Made by a program: the position numbers and the translations under genes
Part shown: positions 1-6,028 of the stretch, one piece after another
Position numbering within the stretch: the first letter of the stretch is position 1
Layout of the letters: each line of letters opens with the position of its first letter
IMG/VR virus record: IMGVR_UViG_3300027896_000159
Location: 1 to 29,302 of that record
Length of the DNA stretch: 29,302 bases
Direction: 5' to 3' (one strand)
Origin: a virus
Notes under the pieces: generated by a model
What the model saw: the letters and a program-made list of their open reading frames with translations, nothing else
Databases searched by the model: none
Told to the model about the DNA's origin: nothing

Positions 1-698
1 CATCCGAGCGCCTGAATGGTCTTACCTAGTCCCATGTCATCGGCGATAAGGGCACGTCCATTACGATCATCGATGAAAGAAATACCATCTCGCTGATAGG
101 GGTATAGGGTGGCGCGTAGACCTGGGATATTTGAGATTGGTTCTTTGACTTCTTTTTCTTGATTATCGAACCATGATTGTAGTTCAGAAGAAATTTGGAA
201 ACCCATTTTCAATAATTCTTCAATAGCTTCAAAACCGAGTGGTGCTTCCCATTGTTTTTTGGCAGCATTCCACTTTCTTCCGGATATCTTTTTGACTCTG
301 GATACTGTTTCTCCATCGTATGGAAAGGTAATAATGATGGTTTCGTTGTTGAGAACAGCTTTCTTTTCCTGTTTGTCTTTTTTGACTTCTGTTCCTGGCT
401 GGTTTGGAAAAGGGATAATAGTTGAAACTTGAGAATGATACTTTGGTAATAGTTTCTTCAATGATATGATCTGCTTTTCAGTCAATCGGCCTTTGGCTTT
501 GTATTGTTCAGCAAGAGATGAGCAGAAGCCACCATCAGTTCCGTTGAATCCGGCATTATTCTGATATTTGGTACCACGGATTATTTGTTCATCAGCTGTT
601 TGATATGAGTAGAGTACTATCAATGCGCCTATAGTATACTCATCGATTTGGATTGATTCTTTGAAGTGTTCAGGGGATGTAATTGTGATGGTTTCCAT
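1..698 (-). CDS. SNF2-family DNA helicase/translocase, N-terminal part (truncated by window edge)
   Basis: Open from an ATG at 698 to the left edge, giving 232 residues without a stop. AAGGAG sits just upstream of the ATG. Residues about 198-206 (LYPYQRDGI) look like the Q-motif region of SNF2 helicases, and residues 219-227 (ADDMGLGKT) are a near-textbook helicase motif I/Walker A. Residues about 119-172 (ITFPYDGETV...KKQWEAPLGF) resemble the HARP-like domain that precedes the motor in SMARCAL1-type annealing helicases. The first 90 residues look like a small phage/plasmid helicase accessory region. Known for the family: ATP-driven translocation on double-stranded or branched DNA. Inferred role: remodelling of phage replication or recombination intermediates. 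It is the last gene seen of the leftward operon. Motifs Ia-VI lie outside the window, so completeness cannot be judged. Confidence 0.88.
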   Translation of the reverse strand, partial: METITITSPEHFKESIQIDEYTIGALIVLYSYQTADEQIIRGTKYQNNAGFNGTDGGFCSSLAEQYKAKGRLTEKQIISLKKLLPKYHSQVSTIIPFPNQPGTEVKKDKQEKKAVLNNETIIITFPYDGETVSRVKKISGRKWNAAKKQWEAPLGFEAIEELLKMGFQISSELQSWFDNQEKEVKEPISNIPGLRATLYPYQRDGISFIDDRNGRALIADDMGLGKTIQALG

Positions 699-741
699 TT
701 TGATCTCCTTTTGTCCCAATCGGGGTCAGGTTTGTTTAAAT

Positions 742-747
742 ATTATA
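742..747 (-). promoter_or_regulatory. Possible -10 box ahead of the helicase gene
   Basis: The minus strand reads TATAAT here, in the 65-bp gap between the sigma-like gene and the helicase ATG at 698. No convincing -35 hexamer lies 16-18 bp upstream, so this could be chance in AT-rich DNA. It would allow the helicase to be transcribed separately from the rest of the leftward operon. Confidence 0.25.
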
Positions 748-763
748 CTAATTTTTCTGATTA

Positions 764-1270
764 TCATTTAAAAAGATTTTCGATTTCATGAACCGCATCC
801 CAATACCGTTCCCACTTCCAGCTTAACGTTTCACGACAATGTAATTTTAACTCACCCCGGATCTGCTTTGCGCTTGCTGAAGAAGGAGTCGGCCACATAG
901 TTCTCTTTGGATTGCTTTCTTCAACACTTTTTAATACACAGTTAACTACAGTTTTTGCATCTTCCGATAAGTGATTTAGCTGATCTCGGAACTCCACAAT
1001 CTGTTGTGGTTGTGATACGCCATCGACCTTAAGAGCATCTTCAAGAGGAAGGAACTTGCTTGAATGAGGTTCTTTTATTTTATTGTAACGTTTACGTTTG
1101 GACAACGTTAGATTATGAAATAACCAAGTACTGAAACCTCCTTTCTCAGGGTTGTGCGTTCGAATAGCTTTCATAAATGGATCTACTCCTTCTCCTTCCT
1201 GAGTAGCTTCCCATCCAAGTATTTGGATGAACATTCCTTGATGGTCTTCATATCGATGTTCAACTTGCAT
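764..1270 (-). CDS. Sigma-70-like phage transcription factor
   Basis: 168 aa. The ATG at 1270 comes one base after the stop of the preceding gene, whose end (AGAGGAATAGG) also supplies the ribosome-binding site. Residues about 33-60 (FMKAIRTHNPEKGGFSTWL followed by a basic stretch) match the pattern of sigma-70 region 2 (A..F..A...Y/NP.KG.FSTWL...R). Residues about 99-113 (LSEDAKTVVNCVLKS) and the C-terminal SAKQIRGEL...WKWERYWDAVHEIENL resemble the region-4-like half of small phage sigma-like proteins. Inferred role: redirecting host RNA polymerase or acting as a transcription cofactor. The N-terminus before region 2 is short, so it may be a reduced version. Promoter specificity is unknown. 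Confidence 0.65.
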   Translation of the reverse strand: MQVEHRYEDHQGMFIQILGWEATQEGEGVDPFMKAIRTHNPEKGGFSTWLFHNLTLSKRKRYNKIKEPHSSKFLPLEDALKVDGVSQPQQIVEFRDQLNHLSEDAKTVVNCVLKSVEESNPKRTMWPTPSSASAKQIRGELKLHCRETLSWKWERYWDAVHEIENLFK

Positions 1271-1271
1271 C

Positions 1272-1478
1272 CTATTCCTCTTCTGTTTGGGTTTGTCTTT
1301 CTAACCATGAATCACGTCTACATCTGCAGGCAATCAGAGTTGGGGCCACGCAGCTGAACAATTCTCCATTTGGGGTCCTAAAGTCATATTGAAAGAAGAA
1401 TCGACCACGCATCGCAAAACGTTCAAACTCTTCTCTGCCAGCTTCGGTTGTTGAAACTCCTCGTCTGTCTATTTTCAT
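1272..1478 (-). CDS. DUF3873-like small protein
   Basis: 68 aa. The ATG at 1478 follows the TAG of the upstream gene (1482-1484) by only a few bases, so translation is probably coupled. The segments GVSTTEAG, FFFQYDFRTPNGELFSCVAPTL and CRCRRDSWL match the order of conserved blocks I recall for DUF3873 (GVST, YYQYDYR.DGELFS, TL..CR..RD.WL), a family found on mobile elements and phages with no established function. It has three cysteines and an acidic C-terminus. Its position inside a leftward operon with a sigma-like factor and a helicase suggests an early or middle-phase role. The family match is from memory of the motif pattern only. Confidence 0.65.
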   Translation of the reverse strand: MKIDRRGVSTTEAGREEFERFAMRGRFFFQYDFRTPNGELFSCVAPTLIACRCRRDSWLERQTQTEEE

Positions 1479-1481
1479 AAT

Positions 1482-1670
1482 CTACTCCATGAGGTCAAAA
1501 ATATAGTCAGGTTCAAGACCAAAGAACTCTTCACAAATGTTATGGGCAGATTCAGTATCACCGTCATCCAAATAATTTTGAAGTTGGTCTTTGGCTTCTT
1601 CAATAAGGTCATCAGCTTCCAAAGAAGAGATGTTGTCACGTAACATAAGAACAGATTTGAGATCTGTCAT
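1482..1670 (-). CDS. Small acidic phage protein of unknown function
   Basis: 62 aa when started at the ATG at 1670. An ATG 12 bases further upstream (1682) is in frame, but GGAGG lies between the two ATGs, 5 bases before the second one, so the downstream ATG is the better start. The protein is strongly acidic and helical-looking, ending in FGLEPDYIFDLME. I recall similar short acidic proteins with a GLEPDY motif from phages, without known function. The gene sits directly before the DUF3873-like gene; its stop is 4 bases before the next ATG. Confidence 0.6.
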   Translation of the reverse strand: MTDLKSVLMLRDNISSLEADDLIEEAKDQLQNYLDDGDTESAHNICEEFFGLEPDYIFDLME

Positions 1671-1709
1671 AATATCCTCCATTAAATTTGAATTAAGCTA
1701 TCTCATCAG

Positions 1710-1750
1710 TGTCGCTTGCTAAAGGCGACAGACCCGGGACTGTGCCGGGT
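1710..1750 (-). promoter_or_regulatory. Two tandem GC-rich hairpins in a leftward-operon spacer
   Basis: Two perfect 6-bp inverted repeats lie side by side: TGTCGC (1710-1715) with GCGACA (1725-1730), and ACCCGG (1732-1737) with CCGGGT (1745-1750). Loops are 9 and 7 bases. Neither is followed by a T-run on either strand, so they do not look like intrinsic terminators. They stand out against the AT-rich background and may act on the mRNA (stability, processing or translation of the next gene). Confidence 0.45.
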
Positions 1751-1759
1751 TTCGAAAGG

Positions 1760-1915
1760 TTAAACTTCATCATCTCCTTGATAATCTATTGACCAAAGAT
1801 ACCATTTTTGCCCAATTGTCAATCTGCTAACAACTTTATCGAGGAGATTAAATGTAAAATCGGATACCTCTTCTGATTCTAAAACTAAATCATCGAGCCA
1901 AAGTATAAAGTTCAT
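1760..1915 (-). CDS. Hypothetical 51-aa protein
   Basis: ATG at 1915 preceded at good spacing by AAGGAG (AAGGAGAATGAA then ATG); stop TAA at 1762-1760. The 51-residue product starts MNFILWLDDLVLESEE, is acidic and rich in aromatic residues (ILWLDD, KWYLWSIDY), and has no recognised domain. It fills a gap in the leftward operon between the 92-aa and 62-aa genes on the same strand. The strong ribosome-binding site and position support it being real; no homologue was recognised. Confidence 0.55.
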   Translation of the reverse strand: MNFILWLDDLVLESEEVSDFTFNLLDKVVSRLTIGQKWYLWSIDYQGDDEV

Positions 1916-1929
1916 TTCATTCTCCTTAT

Positions 1930-1949
1930 GGCCGGATTGGTTACCGGCC
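1930..1949 (-). promoter_or_regulatory. GC-rich hairpin upstream of the 51-aa gene
   Basis: A perfect inverted repeat GGCCGG (1930-1935) / CCGGCC (1944-1949) with an 8-base loop lies a few bases upstream of the ribosome-binding site of the 51-aa gene and just downstream of the stop of the 92-aa gene. No T-run follows, so a terminator is unlikely. It is of the same style as the hairpins at 1710-1750. Confidence 0.4.
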
Positions 1950-1958
1950 TGGGTTTGG

Positions 1959-2237
1959 TTAAGATAAATCTTTTACTTTCTTTGCCAGTTCTTCAATGGC
2001 CATTTGGTGTTTGTGAATTTCTTTTTCCAGTTCTTCCAAAGTCTCGGCTCTTGGCAGCATGTCTTTAATTACTGGGAAGCCATATCGGAAGTAAAGGTCA
2101 ACAACGTCTTCTTTTCCTTTAATCGAAGGATGAAACATATAGACCTTTTCAATTACCTGGTATTTGTCATCGGGAAAGTCTTGCCGGCTGTCTTTGGTCT
2201 TTTTGTTCAACAAGTTCAAAAATTCTGATTTCATCAT
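1959..2237 (-). CDS. Hypothetical phage protein with C-terminal coiled coil
   Basis: 92 aa. The ATG at 2237 overlaps the TGA of the upstream 57-aa frame as ATGA, so translation is probably coupled; a weak GGGGAT lies upstream. The middle (YQVIEKVYMFHPSIKGKEDVV, then LYFRYGFPVIKDMLPRAE) looks like a conserved globular core. Residues about 65-92 (LEELEKEIHKHQMAIEELAKKVKDL) form a heptad-like coiled coil, so it may oligomerise. No function recognised. An ATG directly after the first (codon 2) is an alternative start. Confidence 0.65.
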   Translation of the reverse strand: MMKSEFLNLLNKKTKDSRQDFPDDKYQVIEKVYMFHPSIKGKEDVVDLYFRYGFPVIKDMLPRAETLEELEKEIHKHQMAIEELAKKVKDLS

Positions 2238-2407
2238 GGCTGATCCCCATATTTGATTGTTTCGACCTTATGGTCATCATCAGTTTGAGTAAATAACTCG
2301 CAGACAATCACTCCAAGGTGACGGACCTTATTGCCTGGCCACCTTTTTCCGGTCCCACTCTTTCGAGCTTCGATCCTTTCTTCTTCAGGCCCTGTTGTCC
2401 TGGTCAA
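2234..2407 (-). CDS. Hypothetical 57-aa protein with TTG start
   Basis: The frame is open on the minus strand from a TTG at 2407 to a TGA at 2236-2234, which overlaps the next ATG by four bases (ATGA). There is no ATG in the frame; an in-frame stop lies two codons before the TTG. The product has protein-like composition, for example GTGKRWPGNKVRHLGVIVCE and a C-terminal HKVETIKYGDQP. Upstream AAGATAAAGA is only a weak ribosome-binding site. It would be the first gene of the leftward operon. Alternatively the open frame could be a leader region; the coupled overlap is the main support. Confidence 0.5.
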   Translation of the reverse strand: MTRTTGPEEERIEARKSGTGKRWPGNKVRHLGVIVCELFTQTDDDHKVETIKYGDQP

Positions 2408-2516
2408 TCTTTATCTTATGATTAATCTTAACCCCAATTCAAAAAGAAGGAAAGAAAAAAGTAAAAGAATTTAAAGAAAAGTAAGAAAAAAAAAGATAAA
2501 AACATAATGATAACAT

Positions 2517-2546
2517 AACATATTGGTATAAAAAGAGATTGTTCAA
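2517..2546 (-). promoter_or_regulatory. Possible leftward promoter
   Basis: On the minus strand a TTGAAC hexamer (2546-2541) and a TATGTT hexamer (2522-2517) are separated by 18 bp. This is a fair but not strong match to a sigma-70 promoter, placed to drive the leftward operon that starts at 2407. AT-richness makes chance matches likely. Confidence 0.35.
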
Positions 2547-2607
2547 CATGACTTTCCTTAATACTTAATATACTTAATTATTTTTATAAAAAGATTGAAA
2601 AAGAGGG

Positions 2608-2613
2608 TATAAT
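2608..2613 (+). promoter_or_regulatory. Probable -10 box of the rightward (late) operon
   Basis: A perfect TATAAT lies 45 bp upstream of the endolysin ATG, in the divergent spacer. No good TTGACA-like -35 is present at 16-18 bp; the sequence there is A/T-rich. It could therefore need an activator, a phage-encoded sigma-like factor, or an upstream AT element. The expected start of transcription (about 2619-2621) falls immediately before the palindrome at 2623-2644. Confidence 0.5.
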
Positions 2614-2622
2614 AGAGAAATT

Positions 2623-2644
2623 AAAATTTGAAAATTCAAATTTT
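2623..2644. promoter_or_regulatory. Perfect 22-bp palindrome at the expected transcription start (operator candidate)
   Basis: The left arm AAAATTTGAA (2623-2632) and right arm TTCAAATTTT (2635-2644) are exact reverse complements around a central AA. It begins 10 bp after the TATAAT box and ends just before the endolysin ribosome-binding site. It could be a dimeric repressor operator over +1, or an mRNA hairpin next to the ribosome-binding site. Confidence 0.5.
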
Positions 2645-2658
2645 TGAAGAGGAAAACA

Positions 2659-3138
2659 ATGGAACTGACTATAAACCAAAAAGCATTTCTGGACATGATT
2701 GCAATATCAGAAATTGGAAGGGCTTTGTTAGACGCTTCTGATAATGGATACAATGTAATAGTCGGAAGTACCTTCCTCAAGCCAGACCTCTTCACAGACT
2801 ATTCCGATCATCCAAGAAAGCTTGTTCACTTTACGAACGGTATCCCGTCCAGTACAGCAGCAGGACGTTATCAAATAAAACAATCTATTTTTGATTTTTA
2901 CACCAAACAACTCAATCTCGATAGAACATTTTCAAAAGACAATCAAGACGCCATTGCAATGCAACTCATAAAAGAGTGTCATGCAATCGACTTAATAAAC
3001 AATGGAAAAATAACATCTGCAATTCTTCGTTGTTCCAGCAGATGGGCTTCCTTCCCAGGAAATCAAGATCAACAACACATAAACAATATAACAGACCTGA
3101 TTGAGGCCTATACAGAATCAGGTGGAATATTAAACTGA
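2659..3138 (+). CDS. Lambda R-like endolysin
   Basis: 159 aa, close to the 158 aa of lambda R. The ATG at 2659 is preceded by GAAGAGG; an upstream in-frame TTG at 2644 lies inside the palindrome and is less likely. The blocks FLDMIAISE, GYNVIVGS, LFTDYSDHPRKLV, AAGRYQ, DAIAMQLIKE and CSSRWASFPG run in the same order as in lambda R. Glu18 corresponds to the catalytic Glu19 of lambda R, which cleaves the glycan strand as a lytic transglycosylase in the periplasm. No signal peptide is seen, so export would need a holin. It overlaps terS by one base (TGATG). Its place ahead of the terminase genes, away from any obvious lysis cassette, is unusual. Confidence 0.93.
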   Translation: MELTINQKAFLDMIAISEIGRALLDASDNGYNVIVGSTFLKPDLFTDYSDHPRKLVHFTNGIPSSTAAGRYQIKQSIFDFYTKQLNLDRTFSKDNQDAIAMQLIKECHAIDLINNGKITSAILRCSSRWASFPGNQDQQHINNITDLIEAYTESGGILN

Positions 3139-3824
3139 TGACACGTACAAACCCACCCAAACATAAAAGAGTAAGAACAACTCTTCCAAAAAAAGTCAAA
3201 CAACAACCTCGTTCAAGACCAACAACCACATCTCAACGTATTAAGAACATGAATACAAAGATGTTGGTTGACAAGAAGATTAAGAAAGAAACAGATACAA
3301 ACTTTCGTAAAAGAGATTTACCAATCGAAGCCAGGTGGTGGGAAGCGAGAAGCACATCAGGAAGAAGACCAATATTCAAGACTCCAAACGAATTATACAA
3401 AGCTTGTATTGAGTATATAAGATGGGCAGAAGAGAATCCTTATTATGAGTATAAGGTCTGTGGATTGGATCACGGAGTTCCTATAATAGAGTATATTCCA
3501 AAGAAAAGACCGCTTACTATTGGTATGTTATCAATATTTTTAGATATTTCTGTTATGACCTGGGGAGATTATAAGAACAACAAAGGGGAAGGATTTTCTT
3601 ACATCTGTAACACAATTGACGAAATGATAAGAGAACAGAAGTTTGGAGGAGCAGCAAGTGGGTTCTTTAATCATGCCATAATTGCAAGGGATTTAGGGTT
3701 AACAGATAAGCGGGAATTAACCGGCGCAGAAGGACGACCATTGATACCGCCTGAACAGAATGATGAAAGAGCAAAGCAAAGCAGATTACAACTTTTGGCT
3801 GTGTTTGCAGATGATGAAGAATAA
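3138..3824 (+). CDS. terS: Terminase small subunit (P22 gp3-like)
   Basis: 228 aa. The start ATG overlaps the endolysin TGA. After a basic, probably disordered N-terminal 60 residues (many K/R/P/T), residues about 75-210 match the pattern of P22 gp3-type small terminases: GRRPIFKTPNELYKACIEYI, WAEENPYYEYKV, KKRPLTIGMLSIFLDIS, FSYICNTIDEMIREQKF, GAASGFFNHAIIARDLGLTDK. The role is recognition of the concatemer packaging site and presentation of DNA to the large subunit. TerL lies just downstream after two tiny genes. The long basic tail is an extension compared with the core family and may bind DNA. Confidence 0.85.
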   Translation: MTRTNPPKHKRVRTTLPKKVKQQPRSRPTTTSQRIKNMNTKMLVDKKIKKETDTNFRKRDLPIEARWWEARSTSGRRPIFKTPNELYKACIEYIRWAEENPYYEYKVCGLDHGVPIIEYIPKKRPLTIGMLSIFLDISVMTWGDYKNNKGEGFSYICNTIDEMIREQKFGGAASGFFNHAIIARDLGLTDKRELTGAEGRPLIPPEQNDERAKQSRLQLLAVFADDEE

Positions 3825-3850
3825 TTTATATATAAGAGGGAGGATAAGAG

Positions 3851-3955
3851 ATGGCCATAACAGATCCAACATTTACAAATAATATAACAGCCACAATCCA
3901 TATTCCCAGACCTTCCGACATGGAGCTTGACGACAAAATAACATGGAAACCCTGA
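3851..3955 (+). CDS. Hypothetical 34-aa peptide between terS and terL
   Basis: The ATG at 3851 has a strong ribosome-binding site (GGGAGG with a 7-base spacer). The product MAITDPTFTNNITATIHIPR... ends at a TGA at 3953-3955. It has no recognised domain. Its frame overlaps the start of the next small gene (3943), suggesting coupled translation. The clear ribosome-binding site supports expression; it might also serve mainly as a leader for the downstream frame. Confidence 0.45.
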   Translation: MAITDPTFTNNITATIHIPRPSDMELDDKITWKP

Positions 3956-4116
3956 TCGAAAAAAGATTGAGGTTAAGAAAACTTCAAGCAGTAATATTGA
4001 AGAAACTCATAAAGACATTGAGATCAGAATTTTACTTTGTAAATCGAAAGATTGAAGCATTAGAGAAGGAAGGATTAACCCAGGGGCAATCAGCGAAATT
4101 AGATGGCAAAGAATAG
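3943..4116 (+). CDS. Hypothetical 57-aa basic helical protein
   Basis: Runs from an ATG at 3943, which lies inside the preceding 34-aa frame, to a TAG at 4114-4116 inside the first codons of terL (14-bp overlap). The product begins METLIEKRLRLRKLQAVILK and continues with alternating basic and hydrophobic residues, typical of a coiled-coil or nucleic-acid-binding helix. No own ribosome-binding site is visible, so it would depend on coupling to the upstream frame. No homologue recognised. Its overlaps on both sides fill the terS-terL gap exactly, which supports it being a gene. Confidence 0.5.
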   Translation: METLIEKRLRLRKLQAVILKKLIKTLRSEFYFVNRKIEALEKEGLTQGQSAKLDGKE

Positions 4117-5644
4117 AAACATACCCAGCTTGATAGAGTTCTGGAAGATCAAGCGCCATCATCGCGGACAACCGTGTATTGTAAAACCTTTTCATCGAGT
4201 AATAGCAAAAGCATATACTCAGATGTTGATGGGAGAATTACCAGAGGGGAAGGATAATCTGATGATTCTTATGCCACCGAGGACAGGAAAAACAGATTTA
4301 TGTGACACAGCTATAGAATATGGTCAGAGCTTCTTTCCAGATTCAGAGAGTATAAAATCTGGATTTGGTCTTGAACTTCCAGTTGAATCAGTGATGGGAA
4401 TACGATCGACATTAAGTAGTGACTGGTATCGTTCGATGGTTGGAAGTGATTGGGGTTGTCATGTTAAGATGCAGGGAGAAAAGTTACCAGGACGACAAGA
4501 TCATTTTCGTACAGAAGAAGGGGGAAGTGTAAAAGCAGCAGGAGTTGGAACTGGAGTTGTTGGATTTGGAGCAGGTAAATTGAGACCTGAGTTTGGCGGG
4601 GCAATTTATATGGATGATTTACTCAAGCCTCAAGATATGCGTTCGGCCGTAATGAGAAAAGGAGCAGCTGAATATATTCAAGCAGGATTAAAACCAAGAC
4701 GGAACCGTCAAAGCAAACCATATACTCCAATGCTTCTTGTTATGCAGCGTTTAGTTCCAGAAGATCCTGCGGGAATTCTTTTACGAGAAGAGAGAGAAGA
4801 TTGGCACATTATCTGTATTCCTGCTCTTGATCCTATTACCCAACTTTCAATCTGGGAAGAAAGGATCAGTACAGATGAGCTTATGAAGATGGCTGATCGG
4901 GATCCAGAAAAGTTTCATGGTCAGTATCAACAAGATCCTAGATCAGCATCAGGAACGATACTTCACAGAAAGGATTGGAGAACATGGTATGATCGGATGG
5001 AAGTGGAAAATCGCTTAACACTGAAGATCATCACCTCTGATACCGCATTTAAGGAAGGGGAGCACAACGACTGGTCGGTATTTCAGTGTTGGGGGTTTGA
5101 AGGCAGAATAGGAATGTATTTGATTGATCAGATAAAAGGGCGCTGGGAATATCCCGATCTGCTTGTGTATGGCCAAGCGTTTATTGCAAAACATATTCAA
5201 AATCTGAGAGGTATTACTCCAGCAACAGAATTCTGGATTGAAGACAAGGCAAGTGGACAGTCTCTTATTCAATCATTTAAAAGGATGGGGATTCCAGCCA
5301 GGGCATGGGAACCGAAAGACAAGACCCCTAAGGACAAGTACGGCCGAGCAAGATTAATGAGTGACCCATTGTCTGCCGGCCGGATGTTTGTACCGGTTGA
5401 GAGTACTGAACAAAGTCTTCGATATGAAGATCTTCCGGTCGAGTTTCAACAAAGAGTAGCAAGAAGCCAGTTCGTCAATCTTCCCAATATTAAGTGGGTC
5501 AAGGGATTCAAAGATGAAGGAGAGGCATTCACCGCAGATGACAGCCACATGTATGATGATCAGGTAGATTCGGCAACAGAGGCAACTTGTATTTGGATAG
5601 AACGTGGTGGGGCAACTGGGGAACTTCCAGTTCCATTCAACTGA
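4103..5644 (+). CDS. terL: Terminase large subunit (packaging ATPase and nuclease)
   Basis: 513 aa. The ATPase half shows a Walker A at residues 56-64 (LMPPRTGKT) and a Walker B at about 168-173 (IYMDDL). In the nuclease half the expected acidic residues of the RNase H-like fold are visible: Asp313 in ITSDTAFKEG, Glu380/Asp381 in FWIEDKASG, and Asp485/Asp486/Asp489 in DDSHMYDDQVDS. The protein pumps DNA into the prohead through the portal and cuts the concatemer. The ATG at 4103 overlaps the upstream 57-aa gene by 14 bp. Length and domain order are normal for the family. Confidence 0.95.
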   Translation: MAKNRNIPSLIEFWKIKRHHRGQPCIVKPFHRVIAKAYTQMLMGELPEGKDNLMILMPPRTGKTDLCDTAIEYGQSFFPDSESIKSGFGLELPVESVMGIRSTLSSDWYRSMVGSDWGCHVKMQGEKLPGRQDHFRTEEGGSVKAAGVGTGVVGFGAGKLRPEFGGAIYMDDLLKPQDMRSAVMRKGAAEYIQAGLKPRRNRQSKPYTPMLLVMQRLVPEDPAGILLREEREDWHIICIPALDPITQLSIWEERISTDELMKMADRDPEKFHGQYQQDPRSASGTILHRKDWRTWYDRMEVENRLTLKIITSDTAFKEGEHNDWSVFQCWGFEGRIGMYLIDQIKGRWEYPDLLVYGQAFIAKHIQNLRGITPATEFWIEDKASGQSLIQSFKRMGIPARAWEPKDKTPKDKYGRARLMSDPLSAGRMFVPVESTEQSLRYEDLPVEFQQRVARSQFVNLPNIKWVKGFKDEGEAFTADDSHMYDDQVDSATEATCIWIERGGATGELPVPFN

Positions 5645-5710
5645 GGCAAGAAGATAATTTTTTTTAAGATGTTCCGATTATTTAATCCATTATTAAACAA
5701 GGTAAGAGAA

Positions 5711-5983
5711 ATGAGCGCAGAACTAGATGTATTGAAACAACAGACAGTAGACCTTAAAATAAATGTGCAGAACAACGCAACAGTTATTACCGCAGCAATA
5801 GCAGAGATTCAGAAGATGGCCGCAAATATTGCTGATTTGACGATAAAACTAAACGACGCCATTGCAGCCAATGATCCGGCAGCTATCCAGGCAGCAGCAG
5901 ATGATATTGCGGCAGAGAATGTGGCCATCAATAATCAGACTACCGCATTGAATGTAGCTATTGCTCCAGCTCCGGCCGTATAA
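5711..5983 (+). CDS. Hypothetical Ala-rich coiled-coil protein
   Basis: 90 aa from the ATG at 5711, which has AAGG 8 bases upstream; an in-frame ATG at 5669 would give 104 aa but has a poorly placed ribosome-binding site. The whole protein is heptad-like (LDVLKQQTVDLKINVQNN, then Ala-rich repeats of ADLTIKLNDAIAAND type) and ends in a short APAPAV tail. No domain recognised. It lies between terL and a membrane protein, where phages often carry small structural or lysis accessory genes, but nothing in the sequence fixes its role. Confidence 0.6.
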   Translation: MSAELDVLKQQTVDLKINVQNNATVITAAIAEIQKMAANIADLTIKLNDAIAANDPAAIQAAADDIAAENVAINNQTTALNVAIAPAPAV

Positions 5984-6028
5984 AGAAGTCGGATAAAGAA
6001 GAGAGATCGATCACAAAGGAGAAGAATT

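Larger units (their letters stand above)
2408..2658. other. Divergent intergenic region, very AT-rich, with polypurine tract
   Basis: This is the only sizeable gene-free stretch (251 bp) and separates the leftward and rightward operons. From about 2441 to 2505 the plus strand is almost entirely purine (A with scattered G), giving a marked strand asymmetry. Further right lie a probable rightward -10 box (2608-2613), a 22-bp palindrome (2623-2644) and a possible leftward promoter (2517-2546). No RNA gene or protein-coding frame is convincing here. Confidence 0.7.

Noticed and set aside
1693-1773. A 26-aa minus-strand frame with AAGGAG in front, in the spacer after the 51-aa gene
   Set aside because: The ribosome-binding site is too close to the start, the frame runs through both perfect hairpins, and the peptide has no protein-like features; regulatory structure is the simpler reading.
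2004-2228. Plus-strand frame of 74 aa opposite the 92-aa leftward gene
   Set aside because: It is Phe/Val-rich in the way of an antisense shadow, and lies inside a leftward operon with coupled genes.
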